Positions 31,829 through 40,565 of a stretch of 64,000 nt of DNA are shown piece by piece. This stretch comes from Bacteroidales bacterium. GTDB lineage: Bacteria; Bacteroidota; Bacteroidia; Bacteroidales; UBA932. The position numbers and the translations under genes are program-made. The stretch covers positions 1 to 64,000 of the forward strand of contig JAFXVX010000020.1 of the NCBI GenBank assembly GCA_017534745.1, written 5' to 3'. The stretch's first letter is position 1. Each line of letters starts with the position of its first letter. The notes beneath the pieces are model-generated. The model did not search any database. It saw nothing but the letters and a program-made list of their open reading frames with translations, and was not told the DNA's origin.

Positions 31829-32464
31829 ATGGAAGTGCTGAAATCAATATTGGAAGCTCTCCTTCTCGGCCTGTCGCTCTCCGCCGACTGCTTCGCCGTG
31901 TCCCTCTGCTCTTCCACCGGCCTCCACCTCCCCGGCAAATCCCCCCGCAGCTCCGACACCACTTCCGCTGGCGACGCTACTGCAGCGAAGCGCAGTATAG
32001 CAGGTCTGGCCAGCGCCTTCGCCATCACTCAGACGGGGCTTCTCCTCGCAGGGTGGCTTCTGGGACACGTATTCCGCACATTTTTCGAAAGCAGGATTTC
32101 GCACTTCGAGATGATCTGCTCGGTGGCGGCGTTTGTGCTGCTTATGTTCGTCGCAGTCGAGATGTTTCTCAGCGCCCTCCGCGGCAAGACTGAGAAAATC
32201 AACCTCTCAAGCGCCCGTAACATCATCATCGGGGCTGTCGCAACTAGCATTGACGCCCTCACCGTGGGCCTCTCGCTCGCCCTGTCCGGCATGGCGCTCT
32301 CCGAAATCCTTCCCTCCGCGGCCGCCGTGCTTGTCGTGACCGCCGTCGCAGTCGTCGCCGGCATCCTCTCCGGCTCAGCTCTCGGCCGCAACTACGGCCG
32401 CACCGCCGTCTTCACCGGCTCCGCCATCCTCGCCGCCATCGCCGTCTATACCCTCCTGTTCTAG
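31829..32464 (+). CDS. mntP: Manganese efflux pump MntP-like, with loop insertion
   Basis: 211 aa, six hydrophobic segments in two similar halves: LLLGLSLSADCFAVSLCSS and IIIGAVATSIDALTVGLSLA each carry the membrane Asp motif (SxDxxxV) of the DUF204/MntP family. Exports Mn(II). About 22 residues after the first segment (HLPGKSPRSSDTTSAGDA) are Ser/Pro/Thr/Ala-rich and seem inserted before KRSIAGLASAFAITQTG. Diverges from pnuC with 44 nt between starts; ATG is 7 nt after a -7 element. Confidence 0.85.
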   Translation: MEVLKSILEALLLGLSLSADCFAVSLCSSTGLHLPGKSPRSSDTTSAGDATAAKRSIAGLASAFAITQTGLLLAGWLLGHVFRTFFESRISHFEMICSVAAFVLLMFVAVEMFLSALRGKTEKINLSSARNIIIGAVATSIDALTVGLSLALSGMALSEILPSAAAVLVVTAVAVVAGILSGSALGRNYGRTAVFTGSAILAAIAVYTLLF

Positions 32465-32487
32465 CTCCGCAGCAAACGCCGAGTGTG

Positions 32488-32516
32488 AGTAATGGCAGAA
32501 AATTGACGCCATTACT
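32488..32516. repeat. GTAATGGC/GCCATTAC hairpin, third member of the 83-nt unit family
   Basis: AGTAATGGC, an 11-nt loop with AAAATT, GCCATTACT. The same arms, loop length and AAAATT occur in the first hairpin of unit 1 at 16940. Confidence 0.75.
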
Positions 32517-32583
32517 CGCATCTCTTCACTCATCGTGACAAGCGGCGTGGCGGGCAAATAACTTATATTCAGCTTGTTACGCA

Positions 32584-32615
32584 AAAGCCTATGCGCTCTA
32601 CAGAGCACAGGCTTT
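32584..32615. terminator. Terminator after mntP
   Basis: AAAGCCT...GCTCT-ACAG-AGC...AGGCTTT; related in sequence to the hairpin at 12324 (AAAAGCCTATGC...AGGCTTTT). Confidence 0.65.
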
Positions 32616-32765
32616 CACGTAAATCACTATGCGTCAAACAGTTAAGCGCCACGGCCAGAGGGGGAGAAAAGAACGCACTGACCCGAGGGGAGAAAAGAGC
32701 GTCCTAACCAGAAAGCCGCTGTCTATGAGCCCAGGCGCGGGAGGAGGGTGACAGCCAGTAAAGGC

Positions 32766-33779
32766 CTAGGCGCGGGAGAGGGGGGCGACGTCGAGGGGGG
32801 CGCGGGAGCCGGCGAGGAAGTGGAAGTAGCCGGCGACGGCGATCATGGCGGCGTTGTCGGTGGTGAACTTCAGGGGCGGGAGCCAGGTCTGCCAGCCGCG
32901 GCGGGCACCCTCGGAGAGGATGCGGGCGCGGAGGCCGCTGTTGGCGGAGACGCCGCCGCCGATGGCTATCTGGCGAATGCCTGTCTGCTTAGCCGCCTTG
33001 ATCAGTTTGTCTAACAGGATGTCTATCAAGGTCTTCTGGAAGGAGGCGCAGAGGTCTTCCTTGTTATTCTCCAGGAAGGCCGGATCCTCCTTGAGGGCGT
33101 CGCGGACGAAGTAGAGGAGCGAGGTCTTGACGCCACTGAAGCTGTAGTCGAGGCCGGGGATATGGGGTTTTGCAAACTTGAAGCGAAGGGGATCTCCCTG
33201 GGCGGCGAGTTTGTCGATGACGGGGCCGCCGGGGTAGCCGAGCCCGAGCATTTTGGAGCATTTGTCGAAGGCCTCCCCCACCGCGTCGTCGATGGTCTGG
33301 CCGAGGATATCGAAGGATAGAGGGCCGTTGACCCTGACTATCTGGGAGTTGCCTCCGGAAACGAGAAGGCACAGATACGGGAACGACGGCTCGCGGACCG
33401 GCACGCCCTCCTCCTGGATGAAGCATGCGAGAACATGGCCCTGAAGATGGTTCACCATCACCATCGGTACATCCAACGAAAGCGACAGCGCCTTGGCGAA
33501 CGACGTGCCGACGAGCAGCGAGCCGAGAAGGCCGGGGCCGCGCGTGAAAGCGATGGCTGAAAGCTCCGAAGCTTTCACGCCCGCCTTCGACAGTGCCTCG
33601 CTGACCACCGGAACGATGTTCAGCTCGTGCGCCCGGGAAGCGAGCTCCGGCACGACGCCGCCGAAGTCCTTGTGAACTTGCTGGCTCGCAATCACGTTCG
33701 AGAGCATCACTCTCCCCCGTATGACAGCTGCTGAAGTGTCGTCGCAGGACGACTCAATTCCGAGAATTATTGGCTCCAT
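32766..33779 (-). CDS. tsaD: tRNA N6-adenosine threonylcarbamoyltransferase
   Basis: 337 aa. GIESSCDDTSAAVI at the N terminus, metal-binding HQVHKDFGGVVPELASRAHELNI-type region, VNHLQGHVLACF and LLVSGGNSQIVRV, then YPGGPVIDKLA and AIGGGVSANSGLR. Transfers the threonylcarbamoyl group to A37 of ANN-reading tRNAs with TsaB/E. Start ATG is preceded by a -7 element at 33807 on the minus strand; the promoter of tamB diverges from it. Confidence 0.95.
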   Translation of the reverse strand: MEPIILGIESSCDDTSAAVIRGRVMLSNVIASQQVHKDFGGVVPELASRAHELNIVPVVSEALSKAGVKASELSAIAFTRGPGLLGSLLVGTSFAKALSLSLDVPMVMVNHLQGHVLACFIQEEGVPVREPSFPYLCLLVSGGNSQIVRVNGPLSFDILGQTIDDAVGEAFDKCSKMLGLGYPGGPVIDKLAAQGDPLRFKFAKPHIPGLDYSFSGVKTSLLYFVRDALKEDPAFLENNKEDLCASFQKTLIDILLDKLIKAAKQTGIRQIAIGGGVSANSGLRARILSEGARRGWQTWLPPLKFTTDNAAMIAVAGYFHFLAGSRAPLDVAPLSRA

Positions 33780-33806
33780 TTGTGCTCATCCACGTCCAAA
33801 ACAGCG

Positions 33807-33814
33807 CAAATATA
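33807..33814 (-). promoter_or_regulatory. -7 promoter element TATATTTG for tsaD
   Basis: TAnnTTTG on the minus strand, 27 nt before the tsaD ATG, back to back with the tamB promoter. Confidence 0.6.
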
Positions 33815-33826
33815 ATATTTTTTAGT

Positions 33827-33834
33827 TATTTTTG
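33827..33834 (+). promoter_or_regulatory. -7 promoter element TATTTTTG for tamB
   Basis: TAnnTTTG on the plus strand; predicts a transcript start near 33841, exactly where a strong hairpin begins, and a leader of about 150 nt. Confidence 0.6.
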
Positions 33835-33840
33835 CGTTCT

Positions 33841-33877
33841 TAGGCTTATCAGCCCCAAAGATTGGGGCTGACGCCTA
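33841..33877 (+). promoter_or_regulatory. Hairpin at the 5' end of the tamB leader
   Basis: TAGGC-tta-TCAGCCCCAA-AGA-TTGGGGCTGA-c-GCCTA: 10-bp perfect stem extended by 5 bp. Followed by AATGAAAAAATAG. Could be an early terminator/attenuator or a 5'-protecting stem. Confidence 0.6.
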
Positions 33878-33892
33878 ATGAAAAAATAGCCG

Positions 33893-33985
33893 CAGAAAGG
33901 CGAAGAGCAGAAAGGCGAAGAGCAGAAAGGCAAAAGCGAAAGGCGAAAGGCGAGACGAAGAAATAGAAAACAAGAGAAGCGGATT
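33893..33985 (+). repeat. Purine-rich imperfect 15-bp repeats in the tamB leader
   Basis: GCAGAAAGGCGAAGA repeated twice, then GCAGAAAGGCAAAA and shorter GCGAAAGGCGAAAGG units, up to the tamB start. The strand is nearly all A and G. Confidence 0.75.
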
Positions 33986-33991
33986 GACGAA

Positions 33992-36900
33992 ATGAAAGCA
34001 AAGGCAGGGAGAATAATCGGGATTGTGCTCGGCAGCGTGCTGCTGCTGATCCTCGGCGTGTTGGTCGCCGCGGAGATCCCTGCCGTACAGACTTTCGTCG
34101 CAAAAAAGGCCACGGAGAAGCTTGAGGAGTACATCAACGGCGATGTTTCAATTGGGAGCATCAAACTGAAGCCGTTCGACGCAATAGTGCTGCGGGACGT
34201 CCTGATCCTTGACACGGAGCCTTACGAGGACCCTGAAATCGAAGGATTCCAGCCCATAGACACATTCGCCAGGATCGGCACCCTGACGGCGCATTTCTCC
34301 ATCAAGGGCCTGTTCAAAAAAGAAGGGATCCATTTCCGAAAGGTCACGCTCAAGGACAGCATGCTCGACCTTGTCATCGAGATGAGGGATGCCTACTCCC
34401 CTTACGGCAACGACCGCGGCACGACCGTCAACCTCCAGCGTATCTTCAAACTCACCAAAAAGGACAAGAAGAAGGAGCCCGGCGACGTCTTCGACATCGA
34501 CCGCGTCCAGCTGCGCAACTTCACCTACAGGATGGACAACCCGAAGATGGTGTCCAAACGGCTCTACTTCGGGAAGGATACTACCGACCTCAAAAATACA
34601 GTCGAAGGAGAAATCTTCGAAGGCATTGACTGGGACGACTTTGAGATAACAATCAATCTTGACGGCCATGACCTCTCAATGTCAAAGGGTTACATGAGGG
34701 GTACGGCAGACCACCTGGAAGGCATTGAGAAATCCGGCTACAGGATCCGGCACATCAGCGGCAGCACCGTCTGCGGCGGTGGCCGTGCCGAAATGCGCGA
34801 CCTCCATATCGTTGACGACGCCTCCGACCTCAGGCTCGACTACCTGAACCTCATCGGCACCTTCCTCGACTACAGGGAATTCACCGACAAAGTCACGATT
34901 CAGGGCGGCATACAGCAGGGCTCAGTACTCGACTTCCACAATAGCCTCGCCTACTTCGCTCCGGCGATGCGCGGCCGGCACATCAGGGCCTCGCTCAGCG
35001 GCGAGGTGGACGGTCCCGTGTCCTCACTCTACCTCAACAATCTGCGATTTGTAGATCAGAACAGCAACACCGGCGGCACCGTGACCGGTCTCATCTCCGG
35101 CCTGCCCAAAGACATGCGTCTCAACACCTCTGTACGAGGTTTCCAGACGACGAGCGCCGGCCTCGGAGCATTCCTCCGCGGCTTCTCACCGAAGTCCAAT
35201 GTCAACCTATCCAAATACCTGAAAGGCAGGACTATAAACCTTGACGCAGACCTCAATGGCACGCTCGCCGAGCTCGATGTCAAGGGCACGGCGAGGACCG
35301 GAGCCGGCAACGCCTCAGTCGATGCCGTGGTCCGGAATATCAGCGGCAAGGAGCCCGTCAGGATTACGGGCACCCTTTCGACGCAGAACCTATCCGTGGC
35401 CGAGGTCGCCGGCATAAAGGCCGTCGGCCCCGTTACGGCTAAGGCCAAAGTCGATGCCAGGCTCGGCAAGAGCCCCGAGGTCGATATCCAGTCCCTCGAT
35501 ATCGACCGGCTCTCCGCCCTCGGCTACGACTACAGCGATATCCACGCCAAGGGCGTGTATTCCGGCAGCGCCTTCGACGGCCGTATCGTGTCCAACGACC
35601 CCAACCTCAACTTCCTCTTCCAGGGCACGTTCAACCTCTCCCCGAGGACTGATAACGCCGCCTACCAGTTCTACGCTAACGTCGGCCACGCCGACCTCCA
35701 TGCACTCAACATCGACAAGAGGGAAAAATCCCGGGTGTCCTTCCGGACAAGGGCCGACTTCATGAGGATAGCAAAGGGCGACGTCCTCGGCGACGTGACA
35801 ATCGACGACATCATCCTCGAAGACGAAGACGGCATCCACGACATAGGGGAAATCTCTGTCCAGTCCCACTCCAACGACAAGGTTTCCCGCATGAAACTCA
35901 CCTCCGGCTTCGCCGAAGGCAGTTTCGTCGGCTCCGAGAGTTTCGGAAACTTCATAAAAGACCTGCAGGACGCCACGGTAAGAAAGGAGCTGCCGGCTCT
36001 GAGGCCGGGCGGCGCCAAGCCCGCCGAATACGACGGCGGCAAGTACGAGCTCGATTTTATTTTCCACGACTCGACGGATCTCCTCTCCTTCCTGTCTGAA
36101 GGCGCCTACATCGAGGAAGGCTCCAAGGTCAGCATCAATCTCAGCAACCAAGGCATTCTGAAGGGAAAAATCACCTCCGGCCGCGTAGCCTACGACAACA
36201 AGTATCTCAAAGACCTCACGGCCGTCGTCGATAACTCCGGCGACGTTATCAACGCCGAAATCGACGGCTCCGAGCTCAAGATAGGCGGTATTTCGATGAA
36301 GAGCCCGACTGTCGCCACCTTCATCAACGACAACCACATCGGCCTCAGCGCCAGCTACGACAATGAGACCGAAGCGGAGAACAAGGCTGATATATTCCTC
36401 GAGGCCGACCTCTCGAGGGACGAGAGAGATTCGCTCGTGGTTAGCGGCTCCGTCCTGCCATCCAACCTCTATTACGAGGGCACCGGCTGGGGCATTTCCT
36501 CCGACCCCGTCACGATGAGGGGCAAGAATCTCACCGTAGAGAACCTCATAGCCCGCTCCGACGAGCAGACCATCATCGTCGATGGCGGCCTCTCCCCCGC
36601 CCAGGATGATACCCTCAGCATAGGACTCGACAATTTCGACATATCGGTACTCAATTCGCTGATAAAGCAGGGACTTGACATACAGGGCCTTGCAAGCGGC
36701 GAAGCGCTCATCATATCCCCGTCCAAACCCAGAGTCGGCATCCTTGCCGGCATTGCGGTGGATTCGACCTATATCGCGGGAGAGCGGCTCGGCAAGACTC
36801 TCATCCGCAGTGAGTGGAACACCTCGAACCAGACCTTCGACGTCGCCCTCAGGAACAACCTGAACGGCAAGAGCAACATCGATGCGACAGGATTTATCAA

Positions 36901-38611
36901 GCCCTCGACAAAAGAGCTCGGCGCAGGCATCACCCTCGACGACCTCGATCTCACCATAGCAGAGCCGTTCCTCAAGGGAGTGTTCTCCGGGATGGACGGA
37001 GAGCTCTACGGCTTCATCTCCGTGGACGGCACCCTCGACAATATCCACATTGAGTCCGAGAAAACGAAGCTTGTCGGCGGCAAACTCACCCTCGACTACA
37101 CCAAAGTCCCCTACTTCGCCGAAGGACCGTTCTCAGTCAGCGAGAACGGCCTCGATCTCACAGGCCTGTCCCTCAAGGACCGCTACCAGGGCACCGGCAC
37201 TGTCAAGGGAGGACTTATGATGAAGAGGCTCAAGGATCCTTCTCTGAAGGTCGGCATTGATTTCCGGGATATGGAATGTCTGGCCACAGGAGCCGAGATG
37301 GAAAAAGCCGGGTTCTACGGCAATATCTTCGCGACCGGATCCATAGACATCTCCGGTCCGCTGGATGATATCGCCATCGATATCGATGCAACGACCGCCC
37401 GCACCGGCGCCCTCCACATACCCCTCAGCAACGGTTCGTCGGCCAAGTCCACCAACCTCCTCACATTCTACGAGTTGCCGGAGGAGGAGATTATTGATCC
37501 ATACGACCTTCTCGTTGAGCGCACGGCGGCAAGGAAGAAGAAAAAGACCGACATGGACATCCATATAAGGGCCAACGCCACGCCTTCAACCGCGGCCATC
37601 ATCGAGGTCGATCGTGGCGGCGGCACCGTTCTCACAACCCATGGCCACGGCATCATAGACGTCCACTCCAACTCCAAGGAGAAGGAGTTCTCCCTCGGCG
37701 GCACCTACGGAGTCAATGAAGGCCAGTTCAAGCTGAATGTCCTGGGCATGATAAACCGCGAACTGTCCATCTCCGATGGCAGTACGGTGCGCTTCAACGG
37801 CGATGTCATGGATACGGATCTTGATATCCACGGAGTCTATACGACAAAGACCTCCCTGTCGAACCTCCTCGCCGACACCACGGCGGTTGCGACGCGCAGG
37901 ACGGTCAACTGCGGTATCAATATCACCGAGAAACTGAGGAATCCGAAGATATCCTTCTCCATCGATATTCCGGACCTCGATCCGATCACTGCATCCCAGG
38001 TTGAGGCTGCGCTCAACACACAGGACAAGATTGAAAAGCAGTTCGTTTACCTGCTGCTTTCCAACTCGTTCATGCCTGACGAATCGTCCGGAGTCAGCGT
38101 CAAGGGAACCAATATCCTATTCTCCAACGTCTCCAGCATTATGTCCAACCAGATCAACAACATTTTCCAGAAACTGGGCATACCGCTGGACCTCGGCCTC
38201 AACTACCAGGCCAACGACCGGGGCAACGACATCTTTGACGTAGCTGTATCCACGCAGCTGTTCAACAACATGGTAGTCGTCAACGGCACCATAGGGAACC
38301 GTCAGTATTCGACCACGAACGGCAGTTCCGTCGCCGGCAATATTGAAATAGAAGTGAAACTGAACCGTCAGGGGACGGTGCGCGTGACCGTGTTCTCCCA
38401 CTCGACGGACAACTATACCTCCTACCTTGACAACACCCAGCGAAACGGCGTCGGTATTGCCTACCAGAAGGAATTCAACACCTTCAGGCAGTTCTTCAAG
38501 GAGATGTTCCTGACGAAGAAGAAACGGCAGGCCCTCGCCATGGAGCCCAAGGCTCCGGTGGAGGAAGTCTCAGTTTCGATAGACGGGAAAGGCAAAGTGA
38601 TTAAGAAATGA
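33992..38611 (+). CDS. tamB: TamB/YtfN-family translocation and assembly protein
   Basis: 1539 aa. One N-terminal membrane segment (IIGIVLGSVLLLILGVLVAA) after MKAKAGR, then a very long beta-repeat body rich in alternating polar/nonpolar strands (VNLSKYLKGRTINLDADLNG and like), and the C-terminal DUF490 domain ending with LGLNYQANDRGNDIFDVAVS and GTVRVTVFSHSTDN. TamB spans the periplasm and helps move beta-barrel proteins or lipids to the outer membrane. First gene of a tight operon; the next ATG overlaps its stop (ATGA). Leader has a hairpin and purine repeats. Confidence 0.92.
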   Translation: MKAKAGRIIGIVLGSVLLLILGVLVAAEIPAVQTFVAKKATEKLEEYINGDVSIGSIKLKPFDAIVLRDVLILDTEPYEDPEIEGFQPIDTFARIGTLTAHFSIKGLFKKEGIHFRKVTLKDSMLDLVIEMRDAYSPYGNDRGTTVNLQRIFKLTKKDKKKEPGDVFDIDRVQLRNFTYRMDNPKMVSKRLYFGKDTTDLKNTVEGEIFEGIDWDDFEITINLDGHDLSMSKGYMRGTADHLEGIEKSGYRIRHISGSTVCGGGRAEMRDLHIVDDASDLRLDYLNLIGTFLDYREFTDKVTIQGGIQQGSVLDFHNSLAYFAPAMRGRHIRASLSGEVDGPVSSLYLNNLRFVDQNSNTGGTVTGLISGLPKDMRLNTSVRGFQTTSAGLGAFLRGFSPKSNVNLSKYLKGRTINLDADLNGTLAELDVKGTARTGAGNASVDAVVRNISGKEPVRITGTLSTQNLSVAEVAGIKAVGPVTAKAKVDARLGKSPEVDIQSLDIDRLSALGYDYSDIHAKGVYSGSAFDGRIVSNDPNLNFLFQGTFNLSPRTDNAAYQFYANVGHADLHALNIDKREKSRVSFRTRADFMRIAKGDVLGDVTIDDIILEDEDGIHDIGEISVQSHSNDKVSRMKLTSGFAEGSFVGSESFGNFIKDLQDATVRKELPALRPGGAKPAEYDGGKYELDFIFHDSTDLLSFLSEGAYIEEGSKVSINLSNQGILKGKITSGRVAYDNKYLKDLTAVVDNSGDVINAEIDGSELKIGGISMKSPTVATFINDNHIGLSASYDNETEAENKADIFLEADLSRDERDSLVVSGSVLPSNLYYEGTGWGISSDPVTMRGKNLTVENLIARSDEQTIIVDGGLSPAQDDTLSIGLDNFDISVLNSLIKQGLDIQGLASGEALIISPSKPRVGILAGIAVDSTYIAGERLGKTLIRSEWNTSNQTFDVALRNNLNGKSNIDATGFIKPSTKELGAGITLDDLDLTIAEPFLKGVFSGMDGELYGFISVDGTLDNIHIESEKTKLVGGKLTLDYTKVPYFAEGPFSVSENGLDLTGLSLKDRYQGTGTVKGGLMMKRLKDPSLKVGIDFRDMECLATGAEMEKAGFYGNIFATGSIDISGPLDDIAIDIDATTARTGALHIPLSNGSSAKSTNLLTFYELPEEEIIDPYDLLVERTAARKKKKTDMDIHIRANATPSTAAIIEVDRGGGTVLTTHGHGIIDVHSNSKEKEFSLGGTYGVNEGQFKLNVLGMINRELSISDGSTVRFNGDVMDTDLDIHGVYTTKTSLSNLLADTTAVATRRTVNCGINITEKLRNPKISFSIDIPDLDPITASQVEAALNTQDKIEKQFVYLLLSNSFMPDESSGVSVKGTNILFSNVSSIMSNQINNIFQKLGIPLDLGLNYQANDRGNDIFDVAVSTQLFNNMVVVNGTIGNRQYSTTNGSSVAGNIEIEVKLNRQGTVRVTVFSHSTDNYTSYLDNTQRNGVGIAYQKEFNTFRQFFKEMFLTKKKRQALAMEPKAPVEEVSVSIDGKGKVIKK

Positions 38612-39309
38612 AAGGAACCCTGTATCTGATACCGTCCCCTCTCGGGGAGAACGAGCCCGGCGAAGTGCTCCCGGAGGCTGTTCTTGAAAGGGCACGTTCG
38701 CTGAAAACCTTCGTAGTGGAGGAAGTGAGGACCGCCAGACGCTATCTTTCGAAGGCGGGACTAAAAGGGCATATCGATGAGCTTCAGTTCTTTACGCTCA
38801 ATGAGCACACCTCTTCGGAAGAGGTCGAAGACCTGCTCAGACTGTTCGATGAGGGCGACGTCGGACTTATAAGCGAAGCCGGGCTCCCTGCGGTAGCAGA
38901 CCCGGGGGCGCAGCTTGTCGCCCTCTGCCACTCGCACGGCATCAGGGTCGTCCCGCTCGTCGGGCCGTCCTCCCTTATGCTCGCGCTGATGGCTTCCGGC
39001 CTCAACGGCCAGTCGTTCGCCTTCGCCGGCTATCTCCCGGCAAAGCCGGAAGAGCGCCGGAAGGCCATACGCGCCGCCGAAAAGCGATCCGCCGAGCTTC
39101 GACAGACGCAGATTTTCATCGAGACGCCGTATCGCAACGACGCCTTCCTTCACGACCTGGCGGAGGTCTGCAGGCCGACGACTAAAATCTGCATCGCCGC
39201 AGACATAACTCTTCCTTCCGAAACCATCCTGACGCGTTCCGCCCTGGAGTGGAAGAAATCCCTTCCCACCATTGGCAAACGCCCCTGTGTTTTCCTCATT
39301 CTCGCATGA
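38608..39309 (+). CDS. Tetrapyrrole methylase-fold SAM methyltransferase, RsmI-like
   Basis: 233 aa. LYLIPSPLGENEPGEVLP at the start, FVVEEVRTARRYLSKAG, then GLISEAGLPAVADPGAQLV and RVVPLVGPSSLMLALMASGL, typical of the RsmI family (2'-O-methylation of C1402 of 16S rRNA). Bacteroidota carry such shorter RsmI-like proteins, sometimes beside a canonical one, so exact target is uncertain. FIETPYRNDAFLHDL is also family-like. ATGA overlaps at both ends (tamB and mtaB). Confidence 0.85.
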   Translation: MKGTLYLIPSPLGENEPGEVLPEAVLERARSLKTFVVEEVRTARRYLSKAGLKGHIDELQFFTLNEHTSSEEVEDLLRLFDEGDVGLISEAGLPAVADPGAQLVALCHSHGIRVVPLVGPSSLMLALMASGLNGQSFAFAGYLPAKPEERRKAIRAAEKRSAELRQTQIFIETPYRNDAFLHDLAEVCRPTTKICIAADITLPSETILTRSALEWKKSLPTIGKRPCVFLILA

Positions 39310-40565
39310 AGATAGCTCTCAAGACTCTCGGCTGCAAGCTCAACTACGCTGAAACCTCGACCTACGAGAGAGGCTTCAGGGCGCTGGGATGGGAGATTGT
39401 CGGCTGGAACTCCCCTGCCGACGTTTACCTCGTCAACTCCTGCGCTGTGACAGCCACAGCCGAAGTCAAGTCCCGCAATCTCATACGCAGGGCGCATCGC
39501 GTTGCCCCTGACGCAATCATCGTTGTGACAGGGTGTTACGCCGAGCTGAGGCGGGACGAAGTCCTCGCCATCGAGGGCGTCCGCCGCGTCTTCGGCGCCG
39601 GGGAGAAGGGGCGGCTCGTTGAGGAGACCGCGGCGCTGGCGGGAGATTCCGGGTCAAAGCCCGGAATGACGGAGGTTGAGTCCGGAATGACGCTGGCGGC
39701 GTACTCCTCCGGGGAGAGGACGCGCTCGTTCCTGAAGATACAGGACGGGTGCGACAACTTCTGCGCCTACTGCACGGTGCCGTTCGCGCGCGGGCGGAGC
39801 CGGAGCGTCCCCGCCTGCGAGGTTTTGAGGCAGGCGCGGGAGATCGCCGCAAAGGGTATAAAGGAAATCGTCCTCACCGGAGTCAACACCGGCGACTTCG
39901 GCCGGACCTCCGGCGAGTCATTCCTCGAACTGCTGAAAGCCCTTAACGCGGTGGAAGGCATTGAACGATACAGGATTTCATCCATAGAACCGAACCTCAT
40001 CACCGAGGAAATAATAGACTGGATCGCCTCCGGCACCAAATTCCAGCCACATTTCCATATTCCCCTCCAGAGCGGTTGCGATGCCCTTCTCCGGAAGGTC
40101 GGCCGCCGCTACTCGACGGATCTGTTTGCATCCCGTATAGACTATATCAGACACAGGATGGAAGGCCCCGGAAAGCCGCTGGTCTTTTTCGGGATAGACG
40201 TCATCGTCGGTCTTCCCGGCGAGACGGATGAGATGTTTGCAGAAACAGTTGCGTTCCTCCGTGACCGCATTCGACCGGCCTTCATCCACGTATTCCCCTA
40301 CTCCAGGCGTCCGGGGACGCGCGCCGCGACCTGGCCGGGGCAGGTCAACCAGAAAGTCAAGGAAGAGAGGGTCGCAGCGCTCGAAAGCCTTTCAGACACC
40401 CTTCATGCGGCGTTTATTGAGGCAAATCGCGGTGTCAGAGAAAAAGTCCTCTGGGAGTCGGCCGACAAGGACGGCATGATGTACGGATACACAGGCAATT
40501 ACATCAGACTCGGCCGGCCCTTCGACAAGGCCCTTTCCGGAAAGATAACAGATGTGACGATATGA
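39306..40565 (+). CDS. mtaB: tRNA t6A37 methylthiotransferase
   Basis: 419 aa. MKIALKTLGCKLNYAETSTY and VNSCAVTATAEVKSRN with the first-cluster Cys residues, VVTGCYAEL, then the radical SAM motif CDNFCAYCTVPFARG, LTGVNTGDFG and PLQSGCDALLRKVGRRY. Converts t6A to ms2t6A at A37 of tRNA. Start from MKIALKTLG, with ATGA overlap to the RsmI-like gene; a longer frame from 39249 overlaps that gene. Residues about 113-125 (DSGSKPGMTEVESGMT) are an in-frame insertion of a second kind of dispersed repeat. Confidence 0.93.
   Translation: MKIALKTLGCKLNYAETSTYERGFRALGWEIVGWNSPADVYLVNSCAVTATAEVKSRNLIRRAHRVAPDAIIVVTGCYAELRRDEVLAIEGVRRVFGAGEKGRLVEETAALAGDSGSKPGMTEVESGMTLAAYSSGERTRSFLKIQDGCDNFCAYCTVPFARGRSRSVPACEVLRQAREIAAKGIKEIVLTGVNTGDFGRTSGESFLELLKALNAVEGIERYRISSIEPNLITEEIIDWIASGTKFQPHFHIPLQSGCDALLRKVGRRYSTDLFASRIDYIRHRMEGPGKPLVFFGIDVIVGLPGETDEMFAETVAFLRDRIRPAFIHVFPYSRRPGTRAATWPGQVNQKVKEERVAALESLSDTLHAAFIEANRGVREKVLWESADKDGMMYGYTGNYIRLGRPFDKALSGKITDVTI
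39645..39692. repeat. Dispersed repeat of the 'SKPGMT' kind inside mtaB
   Basis: GATTCCGGGTCAAAGCCCGG then AATGACGGAG, and a second CCGGAATGACG 20 nt later. GATTCC...GGAATGAC matches the arms of the palindromic family but the centre differs. Encodes DSGSKPGMTEVESGMT. Confidence 0.65.

Larger units (their letters stand above)
32465..32765. other. 301-nt interval between mntP and tsaD
   Basis: No gene. Holds a GTAATGGC hairpin (32488), a terminator (32584), a 26-bp near repeat GAGAAAAGArCGyvCTrACC around 32666 and 32691, and a GGCGCGGGAG repeat at 32734 and 32769 that copies the 3' end of tsaD. Confidence 0.55.

Noticed and set aside
35390..37048. 552-codon minus-strand frame opposite tamB
   Set aside because: Shadow of tamB; composition (Val/Glu/Gly-rich) is the mirror of tamB codons and no family is recognisable.
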